A stretch of DNA of 64,000 bases from positions 25,673,003-25,737,002 of the forward strand of contig NC_135551.1 in the NCBI RefSeq assembly GCF_964340395.1, read 5' to 3'. This DNA is from Glandiceps talaboti. Lineage: Eukaryota > Hemichordata > Enteropneusta > Spengelidae. This document shows positions 1 to 29,440 of the stretch, piece after piece. The position numbers were made by a program, and so were the translations under genes. The notes below the pieces were generated by a model. The model was not told the DNA's origin. It ran no database searches and saw only the letters and a program-made list of their open reading frames with translations. Every line of letters begins with the position of its first letter. The first letter of the stretch is position 1.

Positions 1-352
1 GACAAAACCCCCTTCCCCCCTCCCCCTAAACGAATGTTAATAAGTGCGACACTGACATGTTTATATATGATGTAAACCACGATGAAAACTATAGTGGTCT
101 CACCACTATGATCTATACAATGTAAAAACATGATTGTAAATAGGAAGTTCCAAACTTATGAACCTGTTTACTGAGAAACACATCAAATAGTGATGGAAAC
201 CCAGCTCTATATATCTCACATTAGAAGTAAATTTTATCAACATCTCAGTTACACAATAGTAAATACAGAACCTGTTATTATTGAAGGCATGAAAGTTTTC
301 GAAATTTGGTTAAAAGTGTGAAATGAAGTTAAGCAATCGCGTTGACGGGAGA

Positions 353-376
353 CCCCCCCCCCCCCCCCCCCCCCCC
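353..376 (+). repeat. Poly-C run
   Basis: A run of 24 C bases lies just past the MORC exon 8 donor, inside the next intron. Similar C or G runs occur at 20268-20293, 21060-21072, 22788-22803, 30556-30577, 35432-35444 and 46196-46217. Run lengths may be assembly errors. Confidence 0.9.
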
Positions 377-429
377 TCGAACGAAGTTTGGTTATTGAAG
401 TTGTGTGACAGTATGCAATCGTCTCTTAC

Positions 430-16615
<16,186 letters not shown>

Positions 16616-16724
16616 CTTGACCTCAGTGTTTTCTTTTCGGTTTCATTACCCATCATGCTTCACGACATTTACTTCCTGTTCACATGAACCATGTATCTGC
16701 CATGCGTTCAACATTGGTCTAAAC

Positions 16725-16855
16725 GGGGTATTGGTTTTGGGTCAAAATTAGTCTAAAATGGGGTCTGGGGTTGATAGCATTGGCCACACACCCCTACCAG
16801 ATCTGGCCAGTGGTATCCCCCGGGGTGAAACCATGGAACATGGTGAAACGTTCTA
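16725..16855 (+). repeat. Dispersed repeat, copy 1
   Basis: GGTATTGGTTTTGGGTCAAA, CCCCTACCAGATCTGGCCAG and TGGTATCCCCC recur in the same order at 20155-20285 with changes. There is no ORF. The family is unknown. Confidence 0.6.
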
Positions 16856-17489
16856 ACAACGTAACACAAATATTCAAATTAGTGCATGTAAAACCGTAAC
16901 AACAGTTTTCAACGCTCTAATTACCAAATTGTACATGCAAACATCTAACTGATATTGATAAAAATGACACATGTAATCAGAAGTCAACTATAGTCCAATC
17001 GAAAGGTTATAGTATATCTATGTCGAGTAAATGGGTGGGAGACAAGTAGAAGTTACACAGACAGCTCGGATACACACGTGAGAAATTATAATATTATAGT
17101 TTTGGTGCTAAACCGCAGAACGAAAAAGGTTAAAAAAAAAAAAAAAAACAAGAAAAAACTCAAATTAATACTATGTTACAATTACGGGCAAGATCAATAG
17201 TTCAATGTAGATAAAGAACTAAATTCGTTTACTTTTGGGGAGGGGGGAGGGCGAGTTTTAGTTCTCATTCTACAATAATGATTATACTTTTAATGAATCT
17301 CTTTTGTACCCCTAAATACAAATATTTATATTTTAAAAATGTCAAATTGAGAAACGGAAGAATTCTTGCAATAGTGAATGTATGCCACTAAAATACAGTG
17401 AAGTGTAATAGAACTGTTTTTTCCTCGCTACATACTGGCTTTGTATTCATAGCACTACACCGTGATAGATGTGAAATTGATTGTGCTGT

Positions 17490-18130
17490 CTGAAAGAATT
17501 TTAAATTTTGGCCACTTTAGTATGAGGCCTAATTGTACGAATTTAGTTGTTTATGTCCGACATTGAACTAATTCGCATCTGTCTATAGCTATTCGGGTTA
17601 ACCAAGCGGGAATTGGAGCATTGTTTTGATGTTATAAACCCTGGAATGAAAAAAGCTCAAAAACAGAAGGAAAAACACCTCAAAATGGAAACTAATGCTA
17701 CAATTAGTGCAGCTGGTGGAAAGTAAGCTTCTAGCTAAAATACATTTATTGCTGTAAATCCATGAACAAATGTGTACGCATTGATAATTTGAAAAAGTTG
17801 ACAGCCGATCCATACTCAACAAAAGCATGAGTTTTACCGAATGGCCATCTTCAAATTTGGAAATTCCTATTGGTATTATTTGAACCTACGCTTACCCCAG
17901 TTGTTCGTTTGAGAATTGTTGACGGCAATCTCCCCCTCCCCCCTTTCAATTTTGGCCATTTTAGTTAGAGGGGGGTATAAGGCATAACTGTAAGCATTTA
18001 GTTTTTTATCCTACATTGAACAGCTATTTCGCATCTGTCTATTTGGGTTAACTGAGCAGGAAGTGGAGCATTGTTTGGATGTTAAACCATGGAACGAAAA
18101 AAGCTCAAAAACAAAAACAAAAAACAGAAG
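17490..18130 (+). repeat. Diverged tandem duplication, about 440-base period
   Basis: 17505-17690 and 17945-18120 share ordered blocks: AATTTTGGCCA, TTCGCATCTGTCTAT, GGAGCATTGTTT and AAAAAAGCTCAAAAACA. A weaker third relative may lie near 17100-17150 (TAAACCGCAGAACGAAAAAG). Confidence 0.6.
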
Positions 18131-18159
18131 AAAAAAAACACAACTCAAACCCCACCCCA

Positions 18160-18163
<4 letters not shown>

Positions 18164-18251
<88 letters not shown>

Positions 18252-18330
18252 CTCTCTTGCATTGCTCTCTCTCTCTCTCTCGTCTCTCTCTCTCTTGCTC
18301 TATCTCTAGCTCTCTCTCTCTCTCTCTCAC
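18164..18330 (+). repeat. (CT)n microsatellite, interrupted
   Basis: Long CT runs with CTCG and CTTG breaks follow directly on the second copy of the local duplication. Confidence 0.95.
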
Positions 18331-18712
18331 GTGTTTGTCATGCTTGTTTTTTTTATAGTCTATTTATTTAGTTAGTTAGTTATTTGTGAAGTATGGGGGT
18401 TATGAAATCGATAGCAAATTTAAAGAAATTTTCTTGATTGTGTTAGTTGTTCTTTTTATAGAATTGTACTTGGGTTTCAGAGAAGGCATCAAGGAGTGGT
18501 ATTGTGATGGAGAATTATTCATAGGTAGTTTTCCTGTAATTAAAATATTATTAATTCCTGTAAAGTTAACTGAGCTGTATAATAGATTGTTGATGGAGAT
18601 CTTGAGAGCAGCGTACATGTCTTCTATGAGTTATTCAAAATGTTCCATCTACATAAAGAAATTTACATGATAATATAATAGTGAGAACGGTATTTGGTCA
18701 GATCCTTGCAAG

Positions 18713-18847
<135 letters not shown>

Positions 18848-19437
18848 TATTTCAGTTCTTTTACAAACTATTTTTCTCTCATAATCACTGCATATAGATA
18901 CGAACTCCTGTGATATTGACTGAGTACTGAATACATTATCCCAAGGAGTAGTGTAGGCATCGAATATCAATGTATAACACATGTAATACCAGTTTTATAG
19001 TCGGGCATTATCTCACACCAGAGCTGTTATTTCTTCTCGTGACACTTCGAAATAATGAGCGTTTTGGACGGTGCCGTGAAAGAGGTTATGGTTTGCGACG
19101 ATGTAGTCTGGAAGCCACCTGTGATTTCTAACTAGTCTATTCAGACGTAGATTATATTTTGTCGTATTCCTCAAAAAAAATTGTGAAGTATGTTTTATTT
19201 AATAAATACTAACTGTGTGTAAATATACTTAACCTATAACATACAATCTAATAGTCAGCACTCGCACAATGTACATGTACATACGGAAGGCGCGCTAATC
19301 CGCGCCATCTCCGACAAACAAAATTCGATAATTTTGGCAAAATTGATTTTGAATATGACAAATCAAATCGGTATATCACTTGGCCACTTGATGTCACGGA
19401 TTCGTGCTACTCACTCACTGAGGATTCGAACACATAA

Positions 19438-19594
<157 letters not shown>

Positions 19595-20154
19595 GTCTGA
19601 TCAGCAAGACTTGTAGCGGAATGATAAACTGCATACGAGACAGTGTATGTGGTATAAACTGGAACATATACTTTATTTATCAAAGCCCTGAGTTCGGCCT
19701 AAACCGTCATCACCCCAAAGCCAGGGCCAGAAGTCGAGTCAGATGCTCACAGCTCGACGGCCAAAAGCCAAGTCCTGCATCTGCGACGCTATGGTCGTTA
19801 CAATAATTAAATTACAATAAGTCACGCATATTATGAGATGAACAATAGGTCATGCATAATTGTAAGCTTCATGGTGATGAAACAAAATCTTTCGCGGTGA
19901 GTGAACCTGTGCGATCACAGAAACAAGAATAAAACGTCGATAATTTCGTTAATATTGACGTATTTAGCCAACTATATATGAAAGGGGTAAAATTACACTA
20001 TTCTGATTGAAACATTCTAATTCATATCTCGGGAACCAAGTGCTTGTGGTCTAAAATGCAATCACATATTATAATAAATTCTCGACTCGTTCGGAATTTC
20101 CTGGAATTTCACCCATAGCTAATTCACTGGTTGACATTTTCATATCAGCGATTG

Positions 20155-20293
20155 TGTATTTTGGTCTAAAATGGGATCTTCTAAAATCTTGAATGGTCTA
20201 AAATGAGGTATTGGTTTTTGGTCAAAATCATGGGGTGGGCGGCCCCTACCAGACCTGACCAGTGGTAACCCCCCCCCCCCCCCCCCCCCCCCC
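20155..20293 (+). repeat. Dispersed repeat, copy 2, ending in a poly-C run
   Basis: Related to 16725-16855 (GGTATTGGTTTTTGGTCAAA, CCCCTACCAGACCTGACCAG). The 26-base C run at its end has grown where copy 1 has five C bases. Confidence 0.6.
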
Positions 20294-20329
20294 GCAGAAC
20301 TAGACAACGACTTACAACAGGGAAGTACC

Positions 20330-20447
20330 CTTCCAAGTTCTAGCCTCGTTTTGGTACAGCATCACAACAATATTTCAGCGTGGGCTGTCGAGTTGACACG
20401 ACGGCGAAGCAAGGGAACCAAGCGTGGTTTACTACAAGGCGCCGAAT
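20330..20447 (+). other. Candidate non-coding first exon and promoter of the PH-like/coiled-coil gene
   Basis: The only CpG-rich stretch upstream of the gene that ends in a good donor is here: GCCGAAT, then GTAAGT at 20448. A splice from it to the acceptor at 22981 would give a 5' UTR. This is a guess from composition and one splice site; the promoter could also be shared with MORC near 16.6 kb. Confidence 0.25.
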
Positions 20448-21829
20448 GTAAGTCGAATAGGTTCTGGGGTTTTCGCTGTAGTGATTATTATATTATGTCC
20501 ATGAATACTGCGTAACGTTGCGTACCCTGCAACCTTTACTTTGTGGCCGTTACTTTATTCATACGACAAGTCGGACAACGCACGATACCCTTTGGCCCCT
20601 TAGAAATACCTCCATGGTTGCACATTACATGTTGAACGTTACAGAATCATTTCTGGGGGCATTCGTAACTCATATAGTATTCGCTAACAATGTACTGGCA
20701 TAGTACACCCGCTTGTGATGTCATGTCATCATCTAGTGTACTTTCTGCAATATAAGGGTGCCTTGTAAATTGTAGCGATTCCGAAGGACGATTCTACGTT
20801 CATGGTGCGAGCCATGGACTGTGACAATTGCCAAGTTTTTAAACGACCATGTTTGCGTGCTCAAGCGAGTCGTTGGCTGTACATAGCATATTAAGAGTGA
20901 TCAAATCAATACGTGAGATGTGTAATTTGTGTAAGTCATCAATGGTCACATCTAACTTAGCCAATTTACTGTGCTTTTGAGATACATAGCTGGTCGTACG
21001 TCAAGGAGGGCCTTGTCATGGGAGGTACGCACAGCTAAAGGAGTCGTCATTAATAACAGGGGGGGGGGGGGGTCACGCTTTACAAATCAGTTAGGAGGGC
21101 CATATTTTAAATAATGGAAAGGGGAGGGTCATATTTGACTTTGAATAAGTTTTTTATCTATGTTTTCATTTTTTTGTAAATTTTACATGATCCCACCACT
21201 GCCACCAGGTCCAAATCATATGGCTACCACATCCCACCACTGCCACCATTGTAAAAAGTAATACATCATATCAGAGAAATGTAGTGAATTAATTGTTATT
21301 TGTGGTTTGAGGAGAAGAGTGGGTCTGACAGTAGTAAGAGGGGAACAGCATAGCAAGATATTGGGATAATTGTGGTAGAGTAGAGATGTTGACCTCTGAG
21401 TCCCGAGATATTTTAGAGAAAGGAACTTGAGGGGTCACTTTTCAGCACTGGGCCAGGGGGAGGGTCACATTTTATGTCACAGACTTAGGCTTAATACCCC
21501 CCCCCCTTGCAATTACTTATGGCTCCCTAACGATGTATCTCAACAGCACAGTAAGCCATACAAGCAGGCTGTAAGAGACATATCTGAGTTCTCAGAGGGT
21601 ACATATTTCCAGAAATAAAGTCAAGACATTTGGCACAAATTGGCAGATCACAAGTTTTTTCATTCCCTAAAGACATGGTGGTGCCGTTTTGACCAAAGTA
21701 CAAGGCTGTGTCTTAAACATAACCAGCAAACAATGGGAATGGTTGACACAGCAGTTGAAGATTTATTTCCAGAGTAGTCTATAGCCGAGACACTTGGCTG
21801 TCTGACTCAACATATTGGCCTTTGTTACA

Positions 21830-22420
21830 TCATCACATACATGTAATGTTCTGGCAAACAGCTAGTCTTGCTGCTAGACGTTCGGGTTTTCTTTCGATGC
21901 TATAAGTTACTATAAGCGAACGAAGTTCGCATGTGAGGGCCTGCCCGAACAGTCTAGCGAATGTCATTTTCAGACCGGACATTCCATTGAGATTACGATA
22001 AGCGGTGGGTTGGGCCATATATGCATATATATACTTTAATATATTCAATCTCTGCATGCAGGTGTTGACAAACACATTTATGTCATTACTATGTCTTATC
22101 AGTTTATGGTAATTGTGTTTGATGAGTGTGTAGACGTTGTCATTCACACATTTTAGTTAACGCATTGGTGGTTATTTTTACAAGCCCCTCCTTAAGATGA
22201 ATATGCATTAAAATTTAGCTATTGTCCTCTGTTTGTGCTTGTTGCTAATACGGTTCTCTGATTGGCAGTTATTTATATCCTGATGACATTCGCTAGACCT
22301 CGGATGTTCCATCCTCGATAGCGTTGTTCGGCTGTGTGTCGTATTTTATCGGAAGAACATCCGAGGGCTAGCTGATAGACTAGCAAACAGCATGCATCAT
22401 CATTAATGTCAAGCCAGAAC
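21830..22420. mobile_element. Candidate inverted-repeat element
   Basis: TCTAGCGAATGTCAT (21952) is mirrored by ATGACATTCGCTAGA (22281), and the outer part GCAAACAGCTAGTC is loosely mirrored near 22378-22390. Local GC is higher than around it. Ends are approximate. Confidence 0.4.
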
Positions 22421-23019
22421 ATACCAAAGCAAACCAAAGAGTTTTATTGCATCCAAATGTTATAGCTTATCTAAGCTAAATAAAGACAACCATTGCATTA
22501 TTGTGTAGAGTGGATTTCAGCTATGATTGACAGTACCACACCACTGTACTATTTGCAGGCTTAAGAAGTTCAATGGACAAACTGAAATGACAAATTCTGA
22601 GGCATATACTAAAACCTGGGCTGGGCTCATGGGCTGACTCAGGGCTCTTGGAAAATGAAATTGAAATACAATCACTAGAATGGACCTTACACTATTACAA
22701 GGGTTGTTTTCTGGCTGTCTTCTACTCTCCTTGATGCACTGATGTAAATATTGAAGTCACATAAGGGAATGTCCACTATTTATTGTGGAGGGGGGGGGGG
22801 GGGCATTTTTCCTATTGCTTATGTTTCCTACATAAGGTAGCAACAATTTCGATAAAATACTAAGTTTGAAAAAAGTTTATCCCTACCATGACCTACACAT
22901 TTTACTGTATATCATTCAAATATTGTTAATATATTTAATCAACATTCATGTATCTATTAAATTTTATATCATTATTTCCAGATCACTGTGAATTCCAGTT
23001 ATCCTAACAGCTTTCCGCA

Positions 23020-26000
23020 ATGTCTCGGGAAAAGAATCAAGTTGAGAAGGTCAGCTGTGAACTACGAATGTTTAACATTGGAACATACAGTATTGACCAA
23101 GATAACTGTCACCAAATAGAATTATGTGGCAGCCATATCAAACTTGTTCTACGTAAAGGAAGACATTCTGGTAAGTTTCTCTGATAAAACTAGATTCTAA
23201 GATATGTCATGTAGTGCAGTCACAATCAGGTTTCTCTTTCAGGACTGTATGTAACTCTTACAGTGTGAATGGGGTAATTCCTATACTGTAAGGTACCGTT
23301 GTGTCAGTCTCTTCCCTCACCAGTCTGCTCTATCGGGATGGGGCGCCCTCACACATTGGCAAAAGGGATTGACCGATGTGTAAGGGTGCCCCATCATGGC
23401 ATACCTTAGGGGTGAGATCAATATTTCAATGTAGGATAAAAAACTAGTTAGGCCACAGACCTCTCTCCCCATCTAACTGAATTGGCCAAAATTGAAAATT
23501 GTGTCAGATGCACAATCAATTACTGATCAGTATTTAGTAAATATAATACAGCCTCCTATCTCAAGCTGGTCTCAAATGGCATTCCTGTATTAAGTGTGAT
23601 TGGTCGAATACTTAAGAAGACATTTAATCAGGTCACATGATGAATCCACAATTACATAAAAATGTGACCCTTCACCTCACTCAGATCATTATCTACATTG
23701 TGTATTCTATTCAAATGTTTTGCACATGCTATGTGTGTGGCAGGGCGTGGCTTAAAATTAATACCAGCTGGAGTCAAAGTAGACTTGAATTCTCGCTACC
23801 TGCAATACAATTCTACACATCACTGTGGAGTCAAATGGAACGAAGCCGCGCGACAACGCGTTCTAATGTCGACAACTACACTTCCGGTCGGCTATGCTAA
23901 TACATAGGAATGTTTCTTTCCCATTTTCAGTTGTAGACATCTCTTGTAATTTTGCTCTGGAAAGATACTGTACATATTTAAATTTCCCACCTCCATAATT
24001 ATATGAGCTTAAAACTTGCGTTTATCTTATTTGTTACAAATTAAACTGTTTGGAAGAAACATTCACGTGTATTGATATAGGCAACCAGAAGTGTAGGTGT
24101 CGACAAATGCAAGCGCGGTCGCGAGACTGCGTTCCATTTGACTCCTTAGCGATGCATAGAATTGTATTGCAGATAGCGAGAATTGAAAGGACAGCGAAAA
24201 TTCAACAAATCAAAATGTCAGTTTAGGATTGCGGAATAGTGTAGTAGCGATAGTCCTTCAAGTCTACAGGTTGGCTAAGGTGTGCTAGGAGGTGATTGAA
24301 GGGAGAACACCAAATACTTTAACTAAAGTATTCCATGATAGTTAATTTTGTACATGCAGTACAAGGACATACAATGTATGTCTTGGATACAAAACATATA
24401 CATTTCATGTAATGATGATAATAATTATTTAACTCTTTTCCATTCCATACTCAAACTGCTGCATAATTATTTCTCTGGCAGGGACCTAATAGATCATATA
24501 TCTGTTATACTTCACCAGTGTCATCATACAATCCATTGATGGTTGTTGCATCTGTGTAAGTTCGTAGGATTGAATCCTTCATGTGGTAACCTGAGTCTAC
24601 CCTTGTATCAAGTTCCCTGTTAATGTGTTATACAGTTTGATTAATGACTGGGGTACGGTCATGGTTCAAATTTTGTCAAAATTCTTCAACCAGTCAGCAA
24701 CATTATATTGTAATGGCGAGGTTCAAATAGGAAACTTACAGATTCAGAGCCAGCCACTGTAAGTTACTAGGCAACCATCATGACTCCATACAAATCTTGT
24801 TTTTGTAACTGACTTTTGGGCACATGTAATATAGCATGCGTTTCTCTTTGATATTTAGTGGAAAGAAAATGCATCAAAATCAAACCAGCGGATGTACATA
24901 TGATTGAATGCTGTTTGATAACAATGTGGAAATTACACTGTATCTTGGTGCAAACACTACCAGAGAAAACCAGGGAAATTCAGCAGATTTGTGAGATGAA
25001 AGATCGTAAAGGATTCTGGTATGACCCAAGCAGTGATGGTAAGTTATATATACCAGCCTAAGCATCACTTTACAAAGTGTCATGATGCTTTCAATAAAGA
25101 GATCAAAAGAAAATGTTTGTATGGATGTTGATGATTTAGAATACATGTACATGGATATGTATGGTACAACTAAAATGATGTAGGCTTGGTGTTTCACTCA
25201 TGCAACATGATATTCATTATTTACACACCCTCAAACAACTTCTAATTCAAAAGAAACAATTACATAAGGTGCCACACATAGTGGGAATGTAGAAGATGTA
25301 TAGGCATGTTGATATGTTGATTATCAGAGAGGTTTGAGGCATTAATTATAACTGGTGCATTATCAGAGATGTCTATACAAAAATGGGCGACCTTTCAAAT
25401 TTAGTAGCCTTTGGCTGTATTTTTGGCACTCAATCATGTACAGTGGAAGTCTCCATGGGTTTTATTGCCACACAGGTTATTCATGTGTTATTTGAATGTA
25501 CACTAGGGATAGAGCTGTTCACAACATCGAATTTCAAATTATTTTTGATCTTGGATGTACAGTTCTTGGTATGTTCAATCATATTTTTATATAATGACAT
25601 TGTATTTGCCCAAATGCTGCACTTTACGTAAGAAGACAAAGTGTACTGTAAGTAAATCTTAAATTACTAAATGTACATGCAATTACTAAATTCCAGACTG
25701 AAATTGGAAACATAAAATGAAAGGAAGTACAGTTTTTAATATATAACTAAAAATATAACTGCTAAAGCTGGTAGGTTTAGTGGTCTGTGATTATTTCAAT
25801 TTGACGAATCTCATCATTTCAAGTGTATGTTCTGTAAACTTCTCTCAGTTATTTCATATATTTAGTTGGAGTGATGGTTTTACGGATGGTTACTTAGTTA
25901 GTATTAGTGAAACTTTAGTTACTGTGGTTTAATAGTATGTACATGTATGACATGGTATTACTAGTATATGTACTTGTATGAATGCAGGTGTGTGTGTCAC

Positions 26001-28635
26001 TCTGTCAGTTTTCTGTGTCAGAACTGTCAGATTAAATGTGTTCGAAATACTTCTATGATGCTTAGTCAAAAGTTATCAGTACACATACATGTATTTCATA
26101 AGAAATTTACATGCAAAGATCTGAGTATAGTTTGATGAGAGTTTATGCATACAAAATCATTTGCATATTATCATGGTACAAATTGTGTTACTTTCCCATC
26201 AGAGGAATGTCACAGAAGAATCCAACTGATCCTGAATACTACTCCTGAAGAACAGAGTCAAGTCCAGTTGATCCTAGAAGCATTCAGGAAGGATTTCAAC
26301 ATATGTAAGTATGCAATATTAGATTAGTTGCCCCCAAATGGGCAAAGTCCAGAGGGGGGTTATATAAATGACCATGTCCATCCATCTGTCCATGGTCGTG
26401 TCTGTCCATAGTCAGCCATATCTGTGACATCCATGACTATTTCAACCAAACCTTGCACAAATGTCAAACTCTATTTGGTACATATGTACGTCACTGGGTC
26501 TTATTTTTCCCAACTTTTAGTTTTTTTGTGTACAAACAAATACCTTCCTGGTAGAGAGAGGATTAATCTTTTGACCTTGAACATTATGGCAAACTAATGG
26601 CTATGATTTTGGCAAAAATGCACATTTTGTTCCATTCCTTAAAAAATTAGTTCATACAGACACCATTTAACTTTAAGTGTCTACCCTACAGTATCAATGT
26701 TGAGCTTTCTAATGAGATGTTGACTGTGACCTTGACTATCTTCAAGGTCAAATAGCCCCAATTTTTTTCCGATTATAATGCAAGAACTTGAATACAGAGA
26801 CTATATTCAAGTATTTAAACTCATATTTTCAGAGGCAAATCTTCCTTTTATACCTCTACCTTTGATCTTGACCTTCATCTTCAAGGTCAAAATAGGAAAT
26901 GGCTCCATAGCTTTGGAAGTTTTGTACACAGACTCACTTTGGCGATGGAACGATTATGTGCCAGAGAATGTGATGTGTTATAAAACACTTATTGTCTGGC
27001 CTTATTTGGGCACTAGTAGATGTCATATTACCCCTTGTGCTACATAACAGCCCTCCTAATAATAGATATCTACTATCGCCCTCATTGTCAGGCAGGAAGT
27101 GAATATTATTTCTCATTTGTTTGTATACAGCCAGAGATTTCCTGCTGGAAACAATTACTGATAAAGATACCGTGAATAGTCTGATGACAATGATTGCAAC
27201 TAAAAGTAAGGAAGCTGCTGTGTATGAGAAAGAGAAAGTCAGGTATGTGGATCCAAGGAAAAGAATATAATTCATCCTTTTGACAATGAGGGAGTCGCAG
27301 TATAACAGGGTTTCATTCCCAGGTATTAATGCAAAGTACAGTTATATGTAACAATTGCATTGCAATTTACTAGTGTATATAAATCACCATCTGCAAGACA
27401 GTCACATGCAGCATTTGTATTACAATGTATATAAATCACCGTCAGCATTTGTATTACAAATACAATGTATATAAATCACCGTCTACAAGACAGTCACATG
27501 CAACAATTCACCCTCTGTAAGAGACAGTCACTTGCAACTATTGTATCCATTCTGAATGTTTAACCTGCAGGGCTTACTTTCTTCGGCTATAGTTCTTGAA
27601 ATCCTCATGATCATGAGTAAATGAGAACAAAACGTGGTTTGAATCGTAGACTAGTTTTGCACCTCAGTTTGAATTTCTCCAGAAATTGATTTGACTTCAA
27701 AACAATTTGACTTGTAATAATGACTTCTGTTTTTTGTGTATTTGTACAGGAAAAGGAGAGCCGCACCAAGTGCAACTCTTACGGCCACTTCCATAAAACG
27801 ACAGCTAGAGCAGTCAAGTACACCAGTATCTAAGCATCTTAGATCCAGTACTGTAACACAGGCAGAAGCAAGACCAAACAGTCCTAATGACATACAAGTA
27901 GCCTCAAGCTCAGTGACTTCAAGTGCTTTGCATAAGGACTTAGTGCTGAAGAATGAGAAGTTGTTCAAAGAAAAAAATCAACTGAAAGTTGAAAATGAAA
28001 AGTTGAAAGATGAAAGAGATAAGTTGAAAGATGACAATAAAAAACTACAAAGTGAACTTAAAAAAGCCAGACAAGAAACTAAAACGTTCGCGCAAAAGAA
28101 CAGTCAAGATGCTGTGAGATTGAAAGAGTTGGAAAAAGTGGATGGAGAGAAGACAAAGCTGAAGAATAAACTTGACAAACGGGTACTCGCAGCAGAGAAA
28201 ACAACTGCAGAAGTTGTAGAGAAAAACAAAAACCTGGTCAAGGAGTTGCAAGAACTCGAAGAAAAGGTGAAATCCACTGAACAAAAGTTTGAAAAGCTGC
28301 AGCAGGAGAAAAATGAAATAGATAATAAGTATGCAAGAATGTTAACTAGTGTCGACCATGAAAGACTAAAGCTTGAAAAAGAGTTGATACAAATTAAGAA
28401 AGAGTTGACAGAAAGTAAAGAACAGTGTTTGAAGCTTGAACAGGATGTGAGAGATTGTTCGAATGACAAGGATGGTGTTTCAAATACCTTGATGGGTGTA
28501 CGAGCCTATGTTCTGAAGCTTTTAAGAATGGTGATTCCACCGCTTGAAGAACATGACATCAAGCTTAACCATGAAGTAGATGAGATGTTGGAAGAATTTG
28601 TGGAGCAGCAACCGACAGAAATGCAGCAATCATAG
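23020..28635 (+). CDS. SENP6/7-type PH-like module fused to a long coiled coil, no protease domain
   Basis: Five exons: 23020-23170, 24859-25038, 26203-26304, 27131-27242, 27750-28635, with phases 1,1,1,2, giving 476 residues. I know no named orthologue. Residues about 13-150 (CELRMFNIGTYSI ... IKIKPADV ... KGFWYDPSSD ... CHRRIQLILNTTPEEQ ... FLLETI) align with the PH-like module of the neighbouring SENP6/7 gene ([13 protein letters not shown] ... LNIASCDM ... [10 protein letters not shown] ... [13 protein letters not shown]). The intron sites and phases are the same. Residues about 182-245 are basic, then Ser/Thr-rich (KRRAAPSATL). Residues about 246-425 are a heptad-rich Lys/Glu coiled coil. 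The tail (VRAYVLKLLRMVIPPLEEHD) is helical. There is no His, Asp or Cys protease motif. The ATG is the first in an exon that follows an acceptor at 22980-22981, so a 5' UTR exon lies upstream. Likely a homo-oligomer that binds a SUMO, DNA or chromatin partner; that is inference. Confidence 0.86.
23760..24200. mobile_element. Inverted-repeat element in intron 1 of the PH-like/coiled-coil gene
   Basis: Arms of about 140 bases: GGAGTCAAATGGAACG against CGTTCCATTTGACTCC, GTCGACAACTACACTTCCGG against AGAAGTGTAGGTGTCGAC, and CTGCAATACAATTCTA against TAGAATTGTATTGCAG. The 23637-23907 ORFs lie in it and are not genes. Confidence 0.7.
26330..26900 (+). repeat. Intronic sequence with inverted TGACCTTGA / TCAAGGTCA pairs
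   Basis: TTGACCTTGAAC (about 26572), GTGACCTTGAC with TTCAAGGTCAAA (about 26727-26752) and CTTGACCTTC with TTCAAGGTCAAAA (about 26867-26892). It looks like a dispersed repeat with regular palindromes. The motif equals the extended half site of nuclear receptors (TCAAGGTCA). Confidence 0.4.
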
Positions 28636-28650
28636 AAACCATTGAACTAC

Positions 28651-28722
28651 AATACATGCATACATACATACATACATACATACATACATACATACATACA
28701 TACATACATACATACATACATG
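28651..28722 (+). repeat. (CATA)n microsatellite in the 3' UTR
   Basis: It begins 15 bases after the stop codon of the coiled-coil gene and grades into CACA-rich sequence to about 28860. Confidence 0.95.
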
Positions 28723-29199
28723 CATGCATGCACACACATACATACATACATACAAACTCACTAACAAACACACAGGCTTACACACTAACAAACACATTAA
28801 AACACACATACTCACTCACTAACATATACATAAATGCACACTAACAAACATACACAGTAACAGAAAAAATAAATTGTTTTTCTGTACAAATCGTGAAATA
28901 TCAGTAGTACTTCCAAACTTGCAGTTACTATATAAATTAACAGAAATTACTGTGTTTGATAAGACTTACCATAACTAATGGTGCTTTGATGATTTAATTA
29001 ACATATTTTTTATATTTCTATATTATACAATACTATAGTACATGTAATATGCTAAGTATTAGTGAGATGCACTGTACATATATGCATAGACTGTAAGACA
29101 TGCCATGGCACTCCACTTTTAGTCTTGATGCCAACATGGTCTCTAACTAAACCACATCTGGTCAAAGTCCCTCAATCAGCACAAAAAGCTGTTCATCCA

Positions 29200-29440
29200 A
29201 TCAGTGAACCCCAACTGTTATAGTGAGGTAAATAGTGTATAAGTAGCATCTTGAGGTGACAAATATACCATATTTGGACATTACATAAGTGCCCCAATAA
29301 ACACTACCTTTATGAGGGACTGTGTTTAATGGTCAGAATTTTGTGATTTATTAACAAAGACATGATGTTAATGGCTGTGTGGGTGACTGTGGATGAATTT
29401 TAAATTGCATCTCATGCATCTCAGGACGTCTTGAGTAACG
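29200..29440 (+). mobile_element. Copy of the 44985-45405 non-autonomous family
   Basis: ATACCATATTTGGACATTAC, CCCCAATAAACACTA, TGTGATTTATTAACAAAG and CGTGATGTTAATGACTGTGT-like blocks occur in the same order as at 45110-45300. It lies in the likely 3' UTR region of the coiled-coil gene. Confidence 0.65.

Noticed and set aside
18386-18670. Plus-strand ORF of 94 codons
   Set aside because: No family motif, no splice context, and the opposite strand is open too; AT-rich chance ORF.
23637-23907. Two plus-strand ORFs of 69-87 codons
   Set aside because: They lie inside the arm of an inverted-repeat element in intron 1 of the coiled-coil gene.
28045-28469. Minus-strand Ser/Phe-rich ORFs
   Set aside because: Antisense shadows of the coiled-coil exon at 27750-28635.
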